A DNA stretch of 64,000 nucleotides. It comes from Bacillota bacterium. Lineage in GTDB: Bacteria > Bacillota > Clostridia > Lachnospirales > Lachnospiraceae. Both the position numbers and the translations under genes were made by a program. The stretch is from NCBI GenBank assembly GCA_023436065.1, contig JAEZKU010000024.1, positions 1 to 64,000 of the forward strand, read 5' to 3'. Position 1 is the stretch's first letter. The number at the start of each line of letters is the position of its first letter. Under the pieces are notes generated by a model that saw nothing but the letters and a program-made list of their open reading frames with translations, was not told where the DNA came from and ran no database searches. Positions 35,858 through 43,427 of this stretch are shown piece by piece.

Positions 35858-36523
35858 TTAATCTACTGTTCCAAACCGGCTGAGCGGTTTTATTCTCAGA
35901 ACCACCCTGCCTCCAATGTTCTCTTTTTTCACATTTCCAACCTCTACGGATCGGCTGTCCTTACTGATATTACGGTTATCTCCCATTACGAAGTATTCGT
36001 CATCCCCGAGTATAATCGGTTCTCCGGCACGTCCCGCTTCCCTGATTTTCTCGTTCCCGAAATCCTCCTTCAGGATCTCTCCATTGATATAGATGTCTGA
36101 TCCAATGATCTGGACCTTCTCCCCGGGGAGGCCGATAATCCTCTTAACATAATATTCTTCATTCTCTCTTCCGAAAGGATAGAATACAATAATGTCAAAA
36201 CGATCAAGAGCATCAAACCGGTATGACAGCTTCTCTACATACAGATGTTCACCATCCATTAAGGTATTCGCCATGGAAGACCCATCCACAATCGTACGCT
36301 GTATCACAAAATTCGGCAATACATATACACAGACAAATATCAGTACGGTATAAAATATCAGGTCAAATATAAACCCCTTCGCACTGTCTGTTGTTTTCTT
36401 TTCCGTAGCTGTTTTAATCAAGTCCTCCGGCTCTGATCCGTTATCTATTTCGTAGCTGTCAAGGTTGTCACTATTCAGATCATCGATATCAGTAAGATAG
36501 TCTTTATTCTCAGTAGATTCCAT
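35858..36523 (-). CDS. lepB: signal peptidase I
   Basis: Membrane serine protease that removes signal peptides from exported proteins. An unusually acidic 45-residue cytoplasmic N-terminus precedes one membrane segment (about 50-73). The catalytic serine is S83 in VDGSSMANTL and the general-base lysine is K127 in YYVKRIIGLPGE; the C-terminal box GDDEYFVMGDNRNISKDSR is intact. The proline usual after Ser-Met-x is replaced (SMAN). 221 residues. The ribosome binding site is weak (GGGAAAAG). Confidence 0.94.
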   Translation of the reverse strand: MESTENKDYLTDIDDLNSDNLDSYEIDNGSEPEDLIKTATEKKTTDSAKGFIFDLIFYTVLIFVCVYVLPNFVIQRTIVDGSSMANTLMDGEHLYVEKLSYRFDALDRFDIIVFYPFGRENEEYYVKRIIGLPGEKVQIIGSDIYINGEILKEDFGNEKIREAGRAGEPIILGDDEYFVMGDNRNISKDSRSVEVGNVKKENIGGRVVLRIKPLSRFGTVD

Positions 36524-36625
36524 ATCTTTTCCCTGAAAACCTCTGTCCTGACTATTAACCTAGCTCATAAGACATGGTAATCTTCCTTTCCTGTCTGCTA
36601 TGAATAGTTCCATATTCATATGAGC

Positions 36626-36886
36626 CTATTGCTGATTATTCTCTTCTGTTTTCACCTCATCGTCACCAACGATTTTTACTCTGGAACGATACAGCTCTTC
36701 TACAGCAATGGATAAAGGCTTAGGATAGGTAACATCAACAAGAGGTACGGAACCATCGATGATCTGTCTTGCACGTCTTGCGGTTGCGATGACGATGGAA
36801 TACCTGCTGTTAACTACCGGCTGCTCACCGGGCTCTACCTCACTGTTTACTACTTTCATTAAATCCGTATAGGATGGATGTAACAT
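36626..36886 (-). CDS. rpoZ: RNA polymerase omega subunit RpoZ
   Basis: Assembly and stability subunit of RNA polymerase. The 86-residue protein shows MLHPSYTDLMKVVNSE and the core SRYSIVIATARRARQIIDG, followed by PLSIAVEELYRSRVKI. It lies 43 bases after remA; the gmk gene usually found between remA and rpoZ is absent. The acidic tail is typical of clostridial omega. Confidence 0.95.
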   Translation of the reverse strand: MLHPSYTDLMKVVNSEVEPGEQPVVNSRYSIVIATARRARQIIDGSVPLVDVTYPKPLSIAVEELYRSRVKIVGDDEVKTEENNQQ

Positions 36887-36929
36887 ATTAATATCTCCTT
36901 TCTGAAATCACATATTTAATCTTTGAAAT

Positions 36930-37205
36930 CTATTCATTGTGAACAGCTTCGTTGTACTCCGCAGCTTCTTTTTGGTTAACTCTTCCTGCAATCGTCTCCG
37001 GAAGCAGGGAGGATAATACCAGATGTCCGCTGTCTGTGACTATCACTGCCTTCGTCCTTCTGCCACAGGTAGCGTCAATCGCCATCCCGTTATCTTTCGC
37101 GGTCTGTACCATTCGCTTGATTGGTGCCGCTTCCGGACTGATAATACTGATAATCTTATTGGCATTTACAACATTTCCAAAGCCGACATTCACTAGCTTA
37201 TTCAA
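36930..37205 (-). CDS. remA: extracellular matrix/biofilm regulator RemA (DUF370)
   Basis: Small DNA-binding regulator, in B. subtilis an activator of matrix and osmoprotection genes. The 91-residue protein has the DUF370 signature (LVNVGFGNVVNANKIISII, ATCGRRTKAVIVTDSGH, VLSSLLPETIAGRV). It lies between yicC and rpoZ with gaps of 24 and 43 bases, the conserved yicC-remA arrangement. Confidence 0.96.
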   Translation of the reverse strand: MNKLVNVGFGNVVNANKIISIISPEAAPIKRMVQTAKDNGMAIDATCGRRTKAVIVTDSGHLVLSSLLPETIAGRVNQKEAAEYNEAVHNE

Positions 37206-37229
37206 AGTTATTCCTCATTTCCGATACTC

Positions 37230-38108
37230 TTATTCAATATTTTGAATCTGTTCGCGAACCTTTTCAATCTCCGTCTTAAGATCGATTGCTTTATTGGTAA
37301 CCTCAAGATCATTGGCCTTCGATAGAATGGTGTTGGCTTCTCTGTTCATTTCCTGAGCGATAAAGTCCAGCTTTCTTCCGACATTTTCGCTTTCATTCAA
37401 TGCGTCCTTCATATTCTTGATATGGCTCTTCAGACGTACTGTTTCCTCATCAACGCATATCTTATCTGCAAATACGGTAACCTCCGTTACAAGAATACTC
37501 TCTTCGACCTTCGTATCACCGAGCAGCTCCGTTACCTTTGCCATAAGCTTATTACGATATTCGTTCACTACCTCAGGTGATCTGGTCTCAATAAAATCTA
37601 CCATGGAAAGCATGGAGTCCAGTTTTGCGACGATATCCTGCTTCAGATGCTCACCCTCTGAAATTCTGGTCTCAACAAAACGACTGGCAGCTGTTCTCAC
37701 CGCTTCCTCCACCAGTTCCCAGAGCTCCTTCTCATCGATGGTCTGTTCCTCCAGGGTAAAGACATCGGGAAATCTTGACAAAGCTGACACACGAATGTCA
37801 TTCTCAATTCCGAATTCCTTACTCATCTTCTCCAGATTGATGAAATATTCTCTTGCCAAATCTGCATTATACTTGACGCATACATTATTCTCGGTATAGT
37901 CTTCATATGTAATGTAGATATCAATTTTTCCTCTGCCGATGTACTGCTTCAGAAGGTTTCGGATACCGGCCTCAAAAAAACTAAGCTTCTTGGGCATCTT
38001 TATTGAGATATCACAGTATCTGTGGTTTACTGCCTTCATTTCAACAGTAATTTTCCGATCTACATGGGCAATTTCACAACGCCCGAAGCCTGTCATACTC
38101 TTTAACAT
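37230..38108 (-). CDS. YicC-family endoribonuclease
   Basis: Member of the YicC/YloC family; E. coli YicC has been described as an RNase. The 292-residue protein begins LKSMTGFGRCE, the family hallmark, and ends with DFIAQEMNREANTILSKA and DLKTEIEKVREQIQNIE, which carries the conserved acidic residues. It is first gene of the yicC-remA-rpoZ unit behind a near-consensus promoter at 38179-38207. Confidence 0.94.
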   Translation of the reverse strand: MLKSMTGFGRCEIAHVDRKITVEMKAVNHRYCDISIKMPKKLSFFEAGIRNLLKQYIGRGKIDIYITYEDYTENNVCVKYNADLAREYFINLEKMSKEFGIENDIRVSALSRFPDVFTLEEQTIDEKELWELVEEAVRTAASRFVETRISEGEHLKQDIVAKLDSMLSMVDFIETRSPEVVNEYRNKLMAKVTELLGDTKVEESILVTEVTVFADKICVDEETVRLKSHIKNMKDALNESENVGRKLDFIAQEMNREANTILSKANDLEVTNKAIDLKTEIEKVREQIQNIE

Positions 38109-38178
38109 AGCTCACACTCTTTCATGTTTTGTGATTTTGATGAAATTGCCATCATATTTATTTCGTTATATCCAATTA

Positions 38179-38207
38179 ATTATAAATGAATTAAAATGAC
38201 AAGTCAA
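38179..38207 (-). promoter_or_regulatory. sigma-A promoter of the yicC-remA-rpoZ operon
   Basis: Minus-strand TTGACT (38202-38207) and TATAAT (38179-38184) with a 17-base spacer, 71 bases before the yicC start. Confidence 0.85.
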
Positions 38208-38269
38208 GACGCCATGCAGAATTGATAGATAAAAACAATGCTTACAAAAATCAACCATAACCATACCTG

Positions 38270-39064
38270 TCACACAATAGTTATAATCGTATGGTAACCG
38301 AGTCTTTGCAGCCTTCCCTCAAGAAATACCGCTTCATCCAGCTGATCCCTCTTTGCTGTGTAGATTACATAGCTCCTTCTATTGTGAAATGCAATCTCTG
38401 TTACGATACCGAGACTCCACAGAAGAAGTTGTTCCTTTGCAGCCTCATCATAGCAGCGATAGCTTCCGACCATTACACGATACCCATAACATGCCGACAT
38501 CGGTTCTTGTAATAAATCTTGATTATATTCAGTGTTATGCAAAAGAAACTTCAGAATTCCAGCGGCGATTGTTTCTGCAATTGCCGTAAAGTTCAAATTA
38601 TAAAACTCAGTTTCGTGCTCTGTCCTGATGTAACCGATGCAAAGTATGATGGCAGGAACGGACACTTCATTTAATAGACGGTAATTTCTACCGGTTATAA
38701 AATTGCAGGTAGAATAACCCGCTGGGTTTTTTTCTCCCCCGATCGCAACAGCGGCATCCCTTGCTTTCAAGTCATTTTCCCGGATAAAGAAATCCAAACA
38801 ATACCCTGGAGTATAGCATTCTTTTCTCGTACGATGAAGCGATAACATCAGAGCTGCACCGGCTTTGTGAACCATCGTGATCCGTTCCTTGTTTGTCAGA
38901 TAGATATCAGTTTTTCTGGTATATGCAACTTCAACACCCTGCAACTCCAAAAACCGCCCGATTCTTAAGGCAAGCAAAAGATTATCGTTTTTCTCGCTTC
39001 TATTCTCATAATAATCTCCAATATCTCTTCCGCCGTGACCCGGATCCAGGATAACCTTAGCCAT
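38270..39064 (-). CDS. N-acetylmuramoyl-L-alanine amidase-like protein with SPOR domain
   Basis: Amidase_3-type domain (1-175) followed by a SPOR peptidoglycan-binding domain (about 193-264, YGYRVMVGSYRCYDEAAKEQ). The zinc ligands appear to be present: H10 in LDPGHGG, E24 in SEKND and H77 in LSLHRT. The catalytic glutamate expected in the VE-x-GF motif is cysteine (C142 in IILCIGYIRT), so hydrolysis is doubtful. No signal peptide is seen, so it may act inside the mother cell or bind substrate without cutting. Minimal GGGGTGG ribosome binding site. A perfect 14-bp palindrome TTATCATATGATAA lies upstream at 39097-39110. Confidence 0.82.
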   Translation of the reverse strand: MAKVILDPGHGGRDIGDYYENRSEKNDNLLLALRIGRFLELQGVEVAYTRKTDIYLTNKERITMVHKAGAALMLSLHRTRKECYTPGYCLDFFIRENDLKARDAAVAIGGEKNPAGYSTCNFITGRNYRLLNEVSVPAIILCIGYIRTEHETEFYNLNFTAIAETIAAGILKFLLHNTEYNQDLLQEPMSACYGYRVMVGSYRCYDEAAKEQLLLWSLGIVTEIAFHNRRSYVIYTAKRDQLDEAVFLEGRLQRLGYHTIITIV

Positions 39065-39305
39065 AGTCCACCCCGATCATTATAGTTCTCCACTTATTAT
39101 CATATGATAAAATCCAACCATGCGTGTTTCTAATGAAACCTTAATTTGAAAATAAAGAATCATGGGCGTATAATAAGCTTAAAAAAAAGAATAAAACACT
39201 AAAGCATTGATGTATTTTTTTGAAGTAAAACTTCTCTGTAAGCACACTTATTAGAAACCTAATATTGATGAAACAATATGAATTTGATTATCACATAGCT
39301 TCAAC

Positions 39306-39438
39306 TAAAGTGTCAAAGCACCTACGGTGCTTTTTAGCACCGCAGGTGCTTTTCAGAAACAATATATTGCTATGCAAGCTCGCTTGCAATAGCGATATAT
39401 TGTTTCTGAAAATATACGAAGTATGATTTGACACTTTA
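39306..39438. repeat. 133-bp palindromic element with terminal inverted repeats (MITE-like)
   Basis: Ends TAAAGTGTCAAA (39306-39317) and TTTGACACTTTA (39427-39438) are perfect inverted repeats. Inside are a 16-bp hairpin with one mismatch (39316-39351, T4 loop) and a 55-base near-perfect palindrome (39354-39408) beginning CAGAAACAATATAT. No ORF. It lies in the 518-base gap between the amidase and the next gene; the remaining gap is A+T-rich with no other clear element. Confidence 0.8.
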
Positions 39439-39582
39439 TTCACTACCTAAAATCTTACCCTACTTACCTTGCTTACCTGAAACATTGATTGCTTGATGAT
39501 TAAACTTAATTTAGTACATCTATAAAACATGAACTATACTATAAAACTTACTTTTTGCAAAAAATGAATGGGGTGATTGACG

Positions 39583-39855
39583 ATGTTATTCTGGAATCGT
39601 GTAGAAATATATAATGGATATTCACTGAGAGAATTCTCGGAACTTAAGAACGCCTTAGCTGTGGATGGAATTCGGTATGATTATAAGATGATTGACCGGA
39701 GCAATGTCGGACTGAGACCAAACCCACAAAGGACTGTACTGCCAAGTGGTGTTGATCCCAAAAATGCTGTACAGTATAATCTGTACGTACATCGCAGCGA
39801 TTATGAGAGAGCCATTTACCTGACCTCGAACCGTCATTACCAGTTGCATACTTAA
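39583..39855 (+). CDS. small conserved hypothetical protein, DUF2007-like
   Basis: A 90-residue soluble protein, mixed alpha/beta, starting MLFWNRVEIYNGYSLREFSE. The pattern 'name a source, loosely compute on a short protein with strand-helix and LYVHRSDYERA' resembles small DUF2007-type proteins seen in Clostridia, but I am not certain. ATG at 39583 follows GGGGTG. It is a single-gene unit with a strong terminator 15 bases downstream. Function unknown. Confidence 0.7.
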   Translation: MLFWNRVEIYNGYSLREFSELKNALAVDGIRYDYKMIDRSNVGLRPNPQRTVLPSGVDPKNAVQYNLYVHRSDYERAIYLTSNRHYQLHT

Positions 39856-39870
39856 TTACTATAAGAAATT

Positions 39871-39905
39871 GCCCGTCTTCGTTGATATCGGAGACGGGCT
39901 TTTTT
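39871..39905 (+). terminator. rho-independent terminator
   Basis: GCCCGTCT (39871-39878) and AGACGGGC (39892-39899) pair, followed by TTTTTT. Confidence 0.92.
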
Positions 39906-40000
39906 ACAATATTTTAATCGGTTTCTCATCTTCCCCGGATGGTAATATATACAAAATATGTTATAATTAAGAAAGTATAACAAAGGGTGAGGGAACAATA

Positions 40001-41260
40001 GTGCAGATTAGAGAAGAAACAAAACGAAGCTTAGAAATAGTAAAGACAATTTGGCTGGAAGCAAGTGATCAGTTTCCTGTCAATCTGACAGAAATCACGC
40101 CGGAGCAGCAACTTTGTAACGAGGCTTATTGCGATCAGGTTTCCAAAGCATTTCATAAACAAATGAACAGTATCCCAAGGCTACCGTTCAGACGCAGAAA
40201 ATGGAGCAAGCAGACACAGACCTTTCTGATGGAGCTGTTAAGCACGGAGCAGATCATTGGGATACATCATGCTATGAACCCTCAGGAATTAGCAGCCTTT
40301 TATCAGGAACTCATGGGGTTTGCAGGAAATGCCAGACGCTTCGCTCCCGAGCTGTCCTTCGGAGAACTTGGTCAAGCCATTCGAAATTATATCGTATTTG
40401 CCATGTTCAAGGTTATTAACAGAAATTCTTGTTCTGAGGATGGCAATCCCGGTTACAGCAATGCAGGCTTCGGCTACAGTATGCTCTATCCGTTTACTGA
40501 TAATTATATAGATACCATAGCAAATACCATATCTGACAAGCAGGAATATAATCAGCTGATTCGTGATACGATTGAAGGCAGGAAGGTTCAATTCAAAAAT
40601 AATTATCATAAGAAGACTCATCTCCTGCTGAAGGCGATTGAGGAAGCATACCCCAGGGATAAGGATAATAACATCTATGCACTTTTACTAATGATGCTGG
40701 AGGCGCAGGAAGAAAGTCTCGTCCAGCAAAGTAAGAATACTATTCTATCCTCGGAGCAACGCCTGGACATTTCTTTATTTAAGGGCGGTGTATCCGTTCT
40801 CGTTGATCGCTATCTGATCAACAAGCCTCTTACCGAGGAGGATTATTTATTTTATCTGGGCTTTGGCTTTTTTCTTCAACTGGCGGATGATCTTCAGGAT
40901 ATCGGTGAAGATAGCCGCAATGGATATCAGACGATATTTACTTTGGAGCCGGAGCAATCCAGCGAGGAAAGAATCGTTAATAAGCTCCTAAACTTTCTGC
41001 ATGACATCATGGAAGCATATTCAGCAGAGAATAACAGCTTTAAGGAATTCGTAAAACAAAGCAGTTACTTACTGATTTATTCCTCCGTAGCAGGCAGCAG
41101 AGAATTTTTCTCCGGGCATTATCTGCAACAAGTAGAAAAACGATTACCGGTTACCGTACCTTTTCTCGAAAAGATGAAGGCCGGAATGATCGAAAAACAG
41201 GATCAGACAACGCAGGATCAATATAAGAAGCTTCTGGACTGTCTGATTCGCTACACCTGA
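40001..41260 (+). CDS. putative class 1 isoprenoid-synthase-fold enzyme
   Basis: A 419-residue all-helical protein. Two aspartate motifs are placed like those of class 1 prenyl-converting enzymes: DNYID (167-171) within YPFTDNYIDTIANT, and DDLQD (296-300) within FFLQLADDLQDIGED. The segment FKGGVSVLVDRYL lies between them. The fold prediction is by motif only; substrate and product are unknown, and no other terpenoid or squalene pathway gene is adjacent. Start is GTG, seven bases after GAGGG. It has its own transcription unit between two unrelated genes. Confidence 0.7.
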   Translation: MQIREETKRSLEIVKTIWLEASDQFPVNLTEITPEQQLCNEAYCDQVSKAFHKQMNSIPRLPFRRRKWSKQTQTFLMELLSTEQIIGIHHAMNPQELAAFYQELMGFAGNARRFAPELSFGELGQAIRNYIVFAMFKVINRNSCSEDGNPGYSNAGFGYSMLYPFTDNYIDTIANTISDKQEYNQLIRDTIEGRKVQFKNNYHKKTHLLLKAIEEAYPRDKDNNIYALLLMMLEAQEESLVQQSKNTILSSEQRLDISLFKGGVSVLVDRYLINKPLTEEDYLFYLGFGFFLQLADDLQDIGEDSRNGYQTIFTLEPEQSSEERIVNKLLNFLHDIMEAYSAENNSFKEFVKQSSYLLIYSSVAGSREFFSGHYLQQVEKRLPVTVPFLEKMKAGMIEKQDQTTQDQYKKLLDCLIRYT

Positions 41261-41336
41261 TCGAAAGCATCCCATCAAGGACTGTGGTACTTCATTCTGT
41301 GATATACATAATGCTGTAATTGTGCGGCACTTCATC

Positions 41337-41783
41337 TTATAGTGGTCTTTTCAAGTAAATCATGTCTACCAGCTGTTTACCATCCTCATACATAGGGTGA
41401 TCATAATTGTCTACAAAGAAGTTTTTCACAATATGTGATTTGGTAAAGCCGCATTTCTCATAGAAATTAAGTGTCAAAGGACTATCACCTGTCCCAACAT
41501 ATAACTCGCTGCCGGAATTTTTGTAGTAATCAGCAATAAATGAGATCAGATATTGTCCATATCCTCTTCGTTGATATTCGGGAACGGTTACAATATTCTT
41601 GATTTCATATACACCGGGTTGTTCTTGTGTAACAACACAGAGCGCCTTCAAATCACCCTCATATAGGGCGAACATCTCACCGCGATATAAATATTTTTCT
41701 ATCATACTTACCTGTTCATCTGCAATAAGCAGCAGATCCATGTACTTTGCTTTATCGTCATCATTAATTTTTATGATTTCCAT
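41337..41783 (-). CDS. GNAT family N-acetyltransferase
   Basis: A 148-residue GNAT protein with motif A VPEYQRRGYGQYLISFI and the later FYEKCGFTKSH strand. The C-terminal HPMYEDGKQLVDMIYLKRPL fits a clostridial GNAT subgroup. Substrate unknown. ATG is preceded by AAAGGAAAGG. Single-gene unit, convergent with the isoprenoid-fold gene. Confidence 0.9.
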   Translation of the reverse strand: MEIIKINDDDKAKYMDLLLIADEQVSMIEKYLYRGEMFALYEGDLKALCVVTQEQPGVYEIKNIVTVPEYQRRGYGQYLISFIADYYKNSGSELYVGTGDSPLTLNFYEKCGFTKSHIVKNFFVDNYDHPMYEDGKQLVDMIYLKRPL

Positions 41784-41875
41784 ACGATTTTTCCTTTCCT
41801 TTTAATTTATCTTTTGTAAATTCATTATATCATTTATCCTGTCAAATTTGGGAACACACTTTGTTGTAAATAAAG

Positions 41876-41902
41876 AATGTGCCACTTTTTAAGTGGCACA
41901 TT
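41876..41902 (-). terminator. bidirectional-looking terminator after the CD3324-family gene
   Basis: AATGTGCCACTT (41876-41887) and AAGTGGCACATT (41891-41902) form a perfect 12-bp stem with a three-base loop. On the minus strand CTTTATTT follows, three bases past the gene's stop. Confidence 0.85.
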
Positions 41903-41905
41903 TAT

Positions 41906-42178
41906 TTATAAGATTTGAATACTCCGTATAATACGTTGAATACTTTTGGGAGTTAAAAAGTATTTCTCTGACAATTCATAAACAGACATGCCGTTTTTAT
42001 AACTATGAACTATTTTTAAATTTCTTTCCTTGAAATATGCTTTTGTTTCTGTCTTATCTCCCCATTTACATTTTTTCGATTCTAATTTTGGAATGTATAA
42101 TACTTGCCCGTCAACATATTCCTGGATTTTTTCTATTAAATCCCCGGGCAGAATTTCCAAAGCATGAATATAGCCCAT
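41906..42178 (-). CDS. CD3324 family protein, helix-turn-helix
   Basis: A 90-residue protein of the clostridial CD3324 family: an N-terminal segment ALEILPGDLIEKIQEYVDGQ, IPKLESKKCKWGDKTETKA, then a C-terminal helix-turn-helix (SVYELSEKYFLTPKSIQRII). It probably binds DNA; its target is unknown. ATG is preceded by AGGAGG. Confidence 0.8.
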   Translation of the reverse strand: MGYIHALEILPGDLIEKIQEYVDGQVLYIPKLESKKCKWGDKTETKAYFKERNLKIVHSYKNGMSVYELSEKYFLTPKSIQRIIRSIQIL

Positions 42179-42213
42179 TGCGCCCTCCTAAATCATATTC
42201 TTTAGGCTAGCAA

Positions 42214-42251
42214 AGGCTATTGATCATCTGTTATGTGATATGCAATAGCCT
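42214..42251. repeat. nine-bp inverted repeat between rrf2 and the CD3324 gene
   Basis: AGGCTATTG (42214-42222) and CAATAGCCT (42243-42251) pair around a 20-base loop. It could end rrf2 transcripts, though no T tract follows, or regulate the CD3324 gene. Confidence 0.55.
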
Positions 42252-42358
42252 ATGCTATGCACAATGTTTCCTGCTTTCGCTTATCGATCATCCCTCCCAC
42301 ATAATTAATTGTATGCTTAAGCAAATTCCATGCTTAACAACGACTCAATCCCATATTC

Positions 42359-42790
42359 CTAAATAGAATAATCATACTGTATCTGACTTAGCTTTCTATC
42401 AACAAGCTCTTGAAGGGTTCTATTGTCTACCACATTACAGATAGCATCATAAAGCTCCTTCCAGACCTCTCTTGTCACACAATCGGAATATCTGTCACAA
42501 TCTTTGTCCTCCAGACAGTCGATTAGGGAAAGACTGCCCTCCGTTAGTCTTAGTATCATTCCCACAGTATATTCGGATGGCTCCTTCGCCAGACGGTACC
42601 CTCCCTGTGAGCCGCGTACGCTTTTTACATAGCCGGCTTTGTTTAGGAGTGCGATGATCTGTTCCAGGTATTTCTCCGATATATTCTGTCTGGCTGCAAT
42701 ACTTTTGATGGTGATATACTCACCTGTATTATTCAATGCCAAATCAAGCATAAGCCGTAAGGCATATCTTCCCTTTGTTGATATTTTCAT
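42359..42790 (-). CDS. Rrf2-family transcriptional regulator, IscR type
   Basis: A 143-residue winged-helix regulator starting MKISTKGRYALRLMLDLAL. Recognition region ISEKYLEQIIALLNKAGYVKSVRG-like blocks precede GGYRLAKEPSEYTVGMI. Three cysteines at 92, 98 and 104 (C-x5-C-x5-C in CLEDKDCDRYSDC) are spaced as in E. coli IscR, arguing for a [2Fe-2S] sensor rather than CymR. No isc/suf genes lie alongside. ATG at 42790 follows AAGGAGG. A palindrome overlaps its promoter, suggesting autoregulation. Confidence 0.9.
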   Translation of the reverse strand: MKISTKGRYALRLMLDLALNNTGEYITIKSIAARQNISEKYLEQIIALLNKAGYVKSVRGSQGGYRLAKEPSEYTVGMILRLTEGSLSLIDCLEDKDCDRYSDCVTREVWKELYDAICNVVDNRTLQELVDRKLSQIQYDYSI

Positions 42791-42862
42791 AAGCTCCTCC
42801 TTCAATCCCGGACCTGCTTATTCCGTCCTTATGCCACTTTTTTCAGGAAATGCAATCCAAGA

Positions 42863-42899
42863 TTAACCTTATATTATCATAGGTTAAAAAGGAATTCAA
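42863..42899 (-). promoter_or_regulatory. rrf2 promoter with overlapping palindromic operator
   Basis: Minus-strand TTGAAT (42894-42899) and TAATAT (42871-42876) are spaced by 17 bases. TTAACCT (42863-42869) and AGGTTAA (42881-42887) form a palindrome with an 11-base centre that covers the -10. This is the expected place for Rrf2-type autorepression. Confidence 0.7.
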
Positions 42900-43019
42900 T
42901 TGGTCACTTTTATACATTTGGCAAAAGTCCGTTCATATTTTGTTAATAATTCGTTAATTTTACTATAGAAAAAACTCATATTATGAATTATAATCACATA
43001 TTGTTGGAGGAATAAAACG

Positions 43020-43427
43020 ATGAATTTCGATGTAAACATGCATATTCGATTTGATCTTACCTATCTTTTATTCATAAAAGCCTATGAGCTTGATATTTCC
43101 TGTCATGTAATGACGAAGAATTTCGTTTATTTCAATTATAGTGATTCCCAATTTTCAAACTTTAAGAGCAACGGCTATGACTGCCGTCTGGTTGATATGG
43201 GCAGGGATGATCTCGGTATGGAGGAACCACCTTGTCAATTCTGTCTTGTCTGTGAGGATACAATGCGATTGGAGCAATTCAGACAGGAAATGGCAGACGT
43301 CACAGGGCATTCTCTGACAGCCGGCTACTCCGGTCTGTATTCTCTGGAATACACCCCTTCTCTCTCCTATACCGTAGCATCCGACGACGATGAGGATGAT
43401 ATCATTCAAGAATATCTTCTGGTATAA
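43020..43427 (+). CDS. hypothetical protein
   Basis: A 135-residue soluble protein I do not recognise. It starts MNFDVNMHIRFDLTYLLFIKAYELDISC and ends in an acidic tail (ASDDDEDDIIQEYLLV). Aromatic-rich middle with four cysteines. The ATG follows TTGGAGG by nine bases. Its last 26 bases overlap the 3' end of the convergent EamA gene, so transcripts of the two would be complementary at their ends. Confidence 0.75.
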   Translation: MNFDVNMHIRFDLTYLLFIKAYELDISCHVMTKNFVYFNYSDSQFSNFKSNGYDCRLVDMGRDDLGMEEPPCQFCLVCEDTMRLEQFRQEMADVTGHSLTAGYSGLYSLEYTPSLSYTVASDDDEDDIIQEYLLV

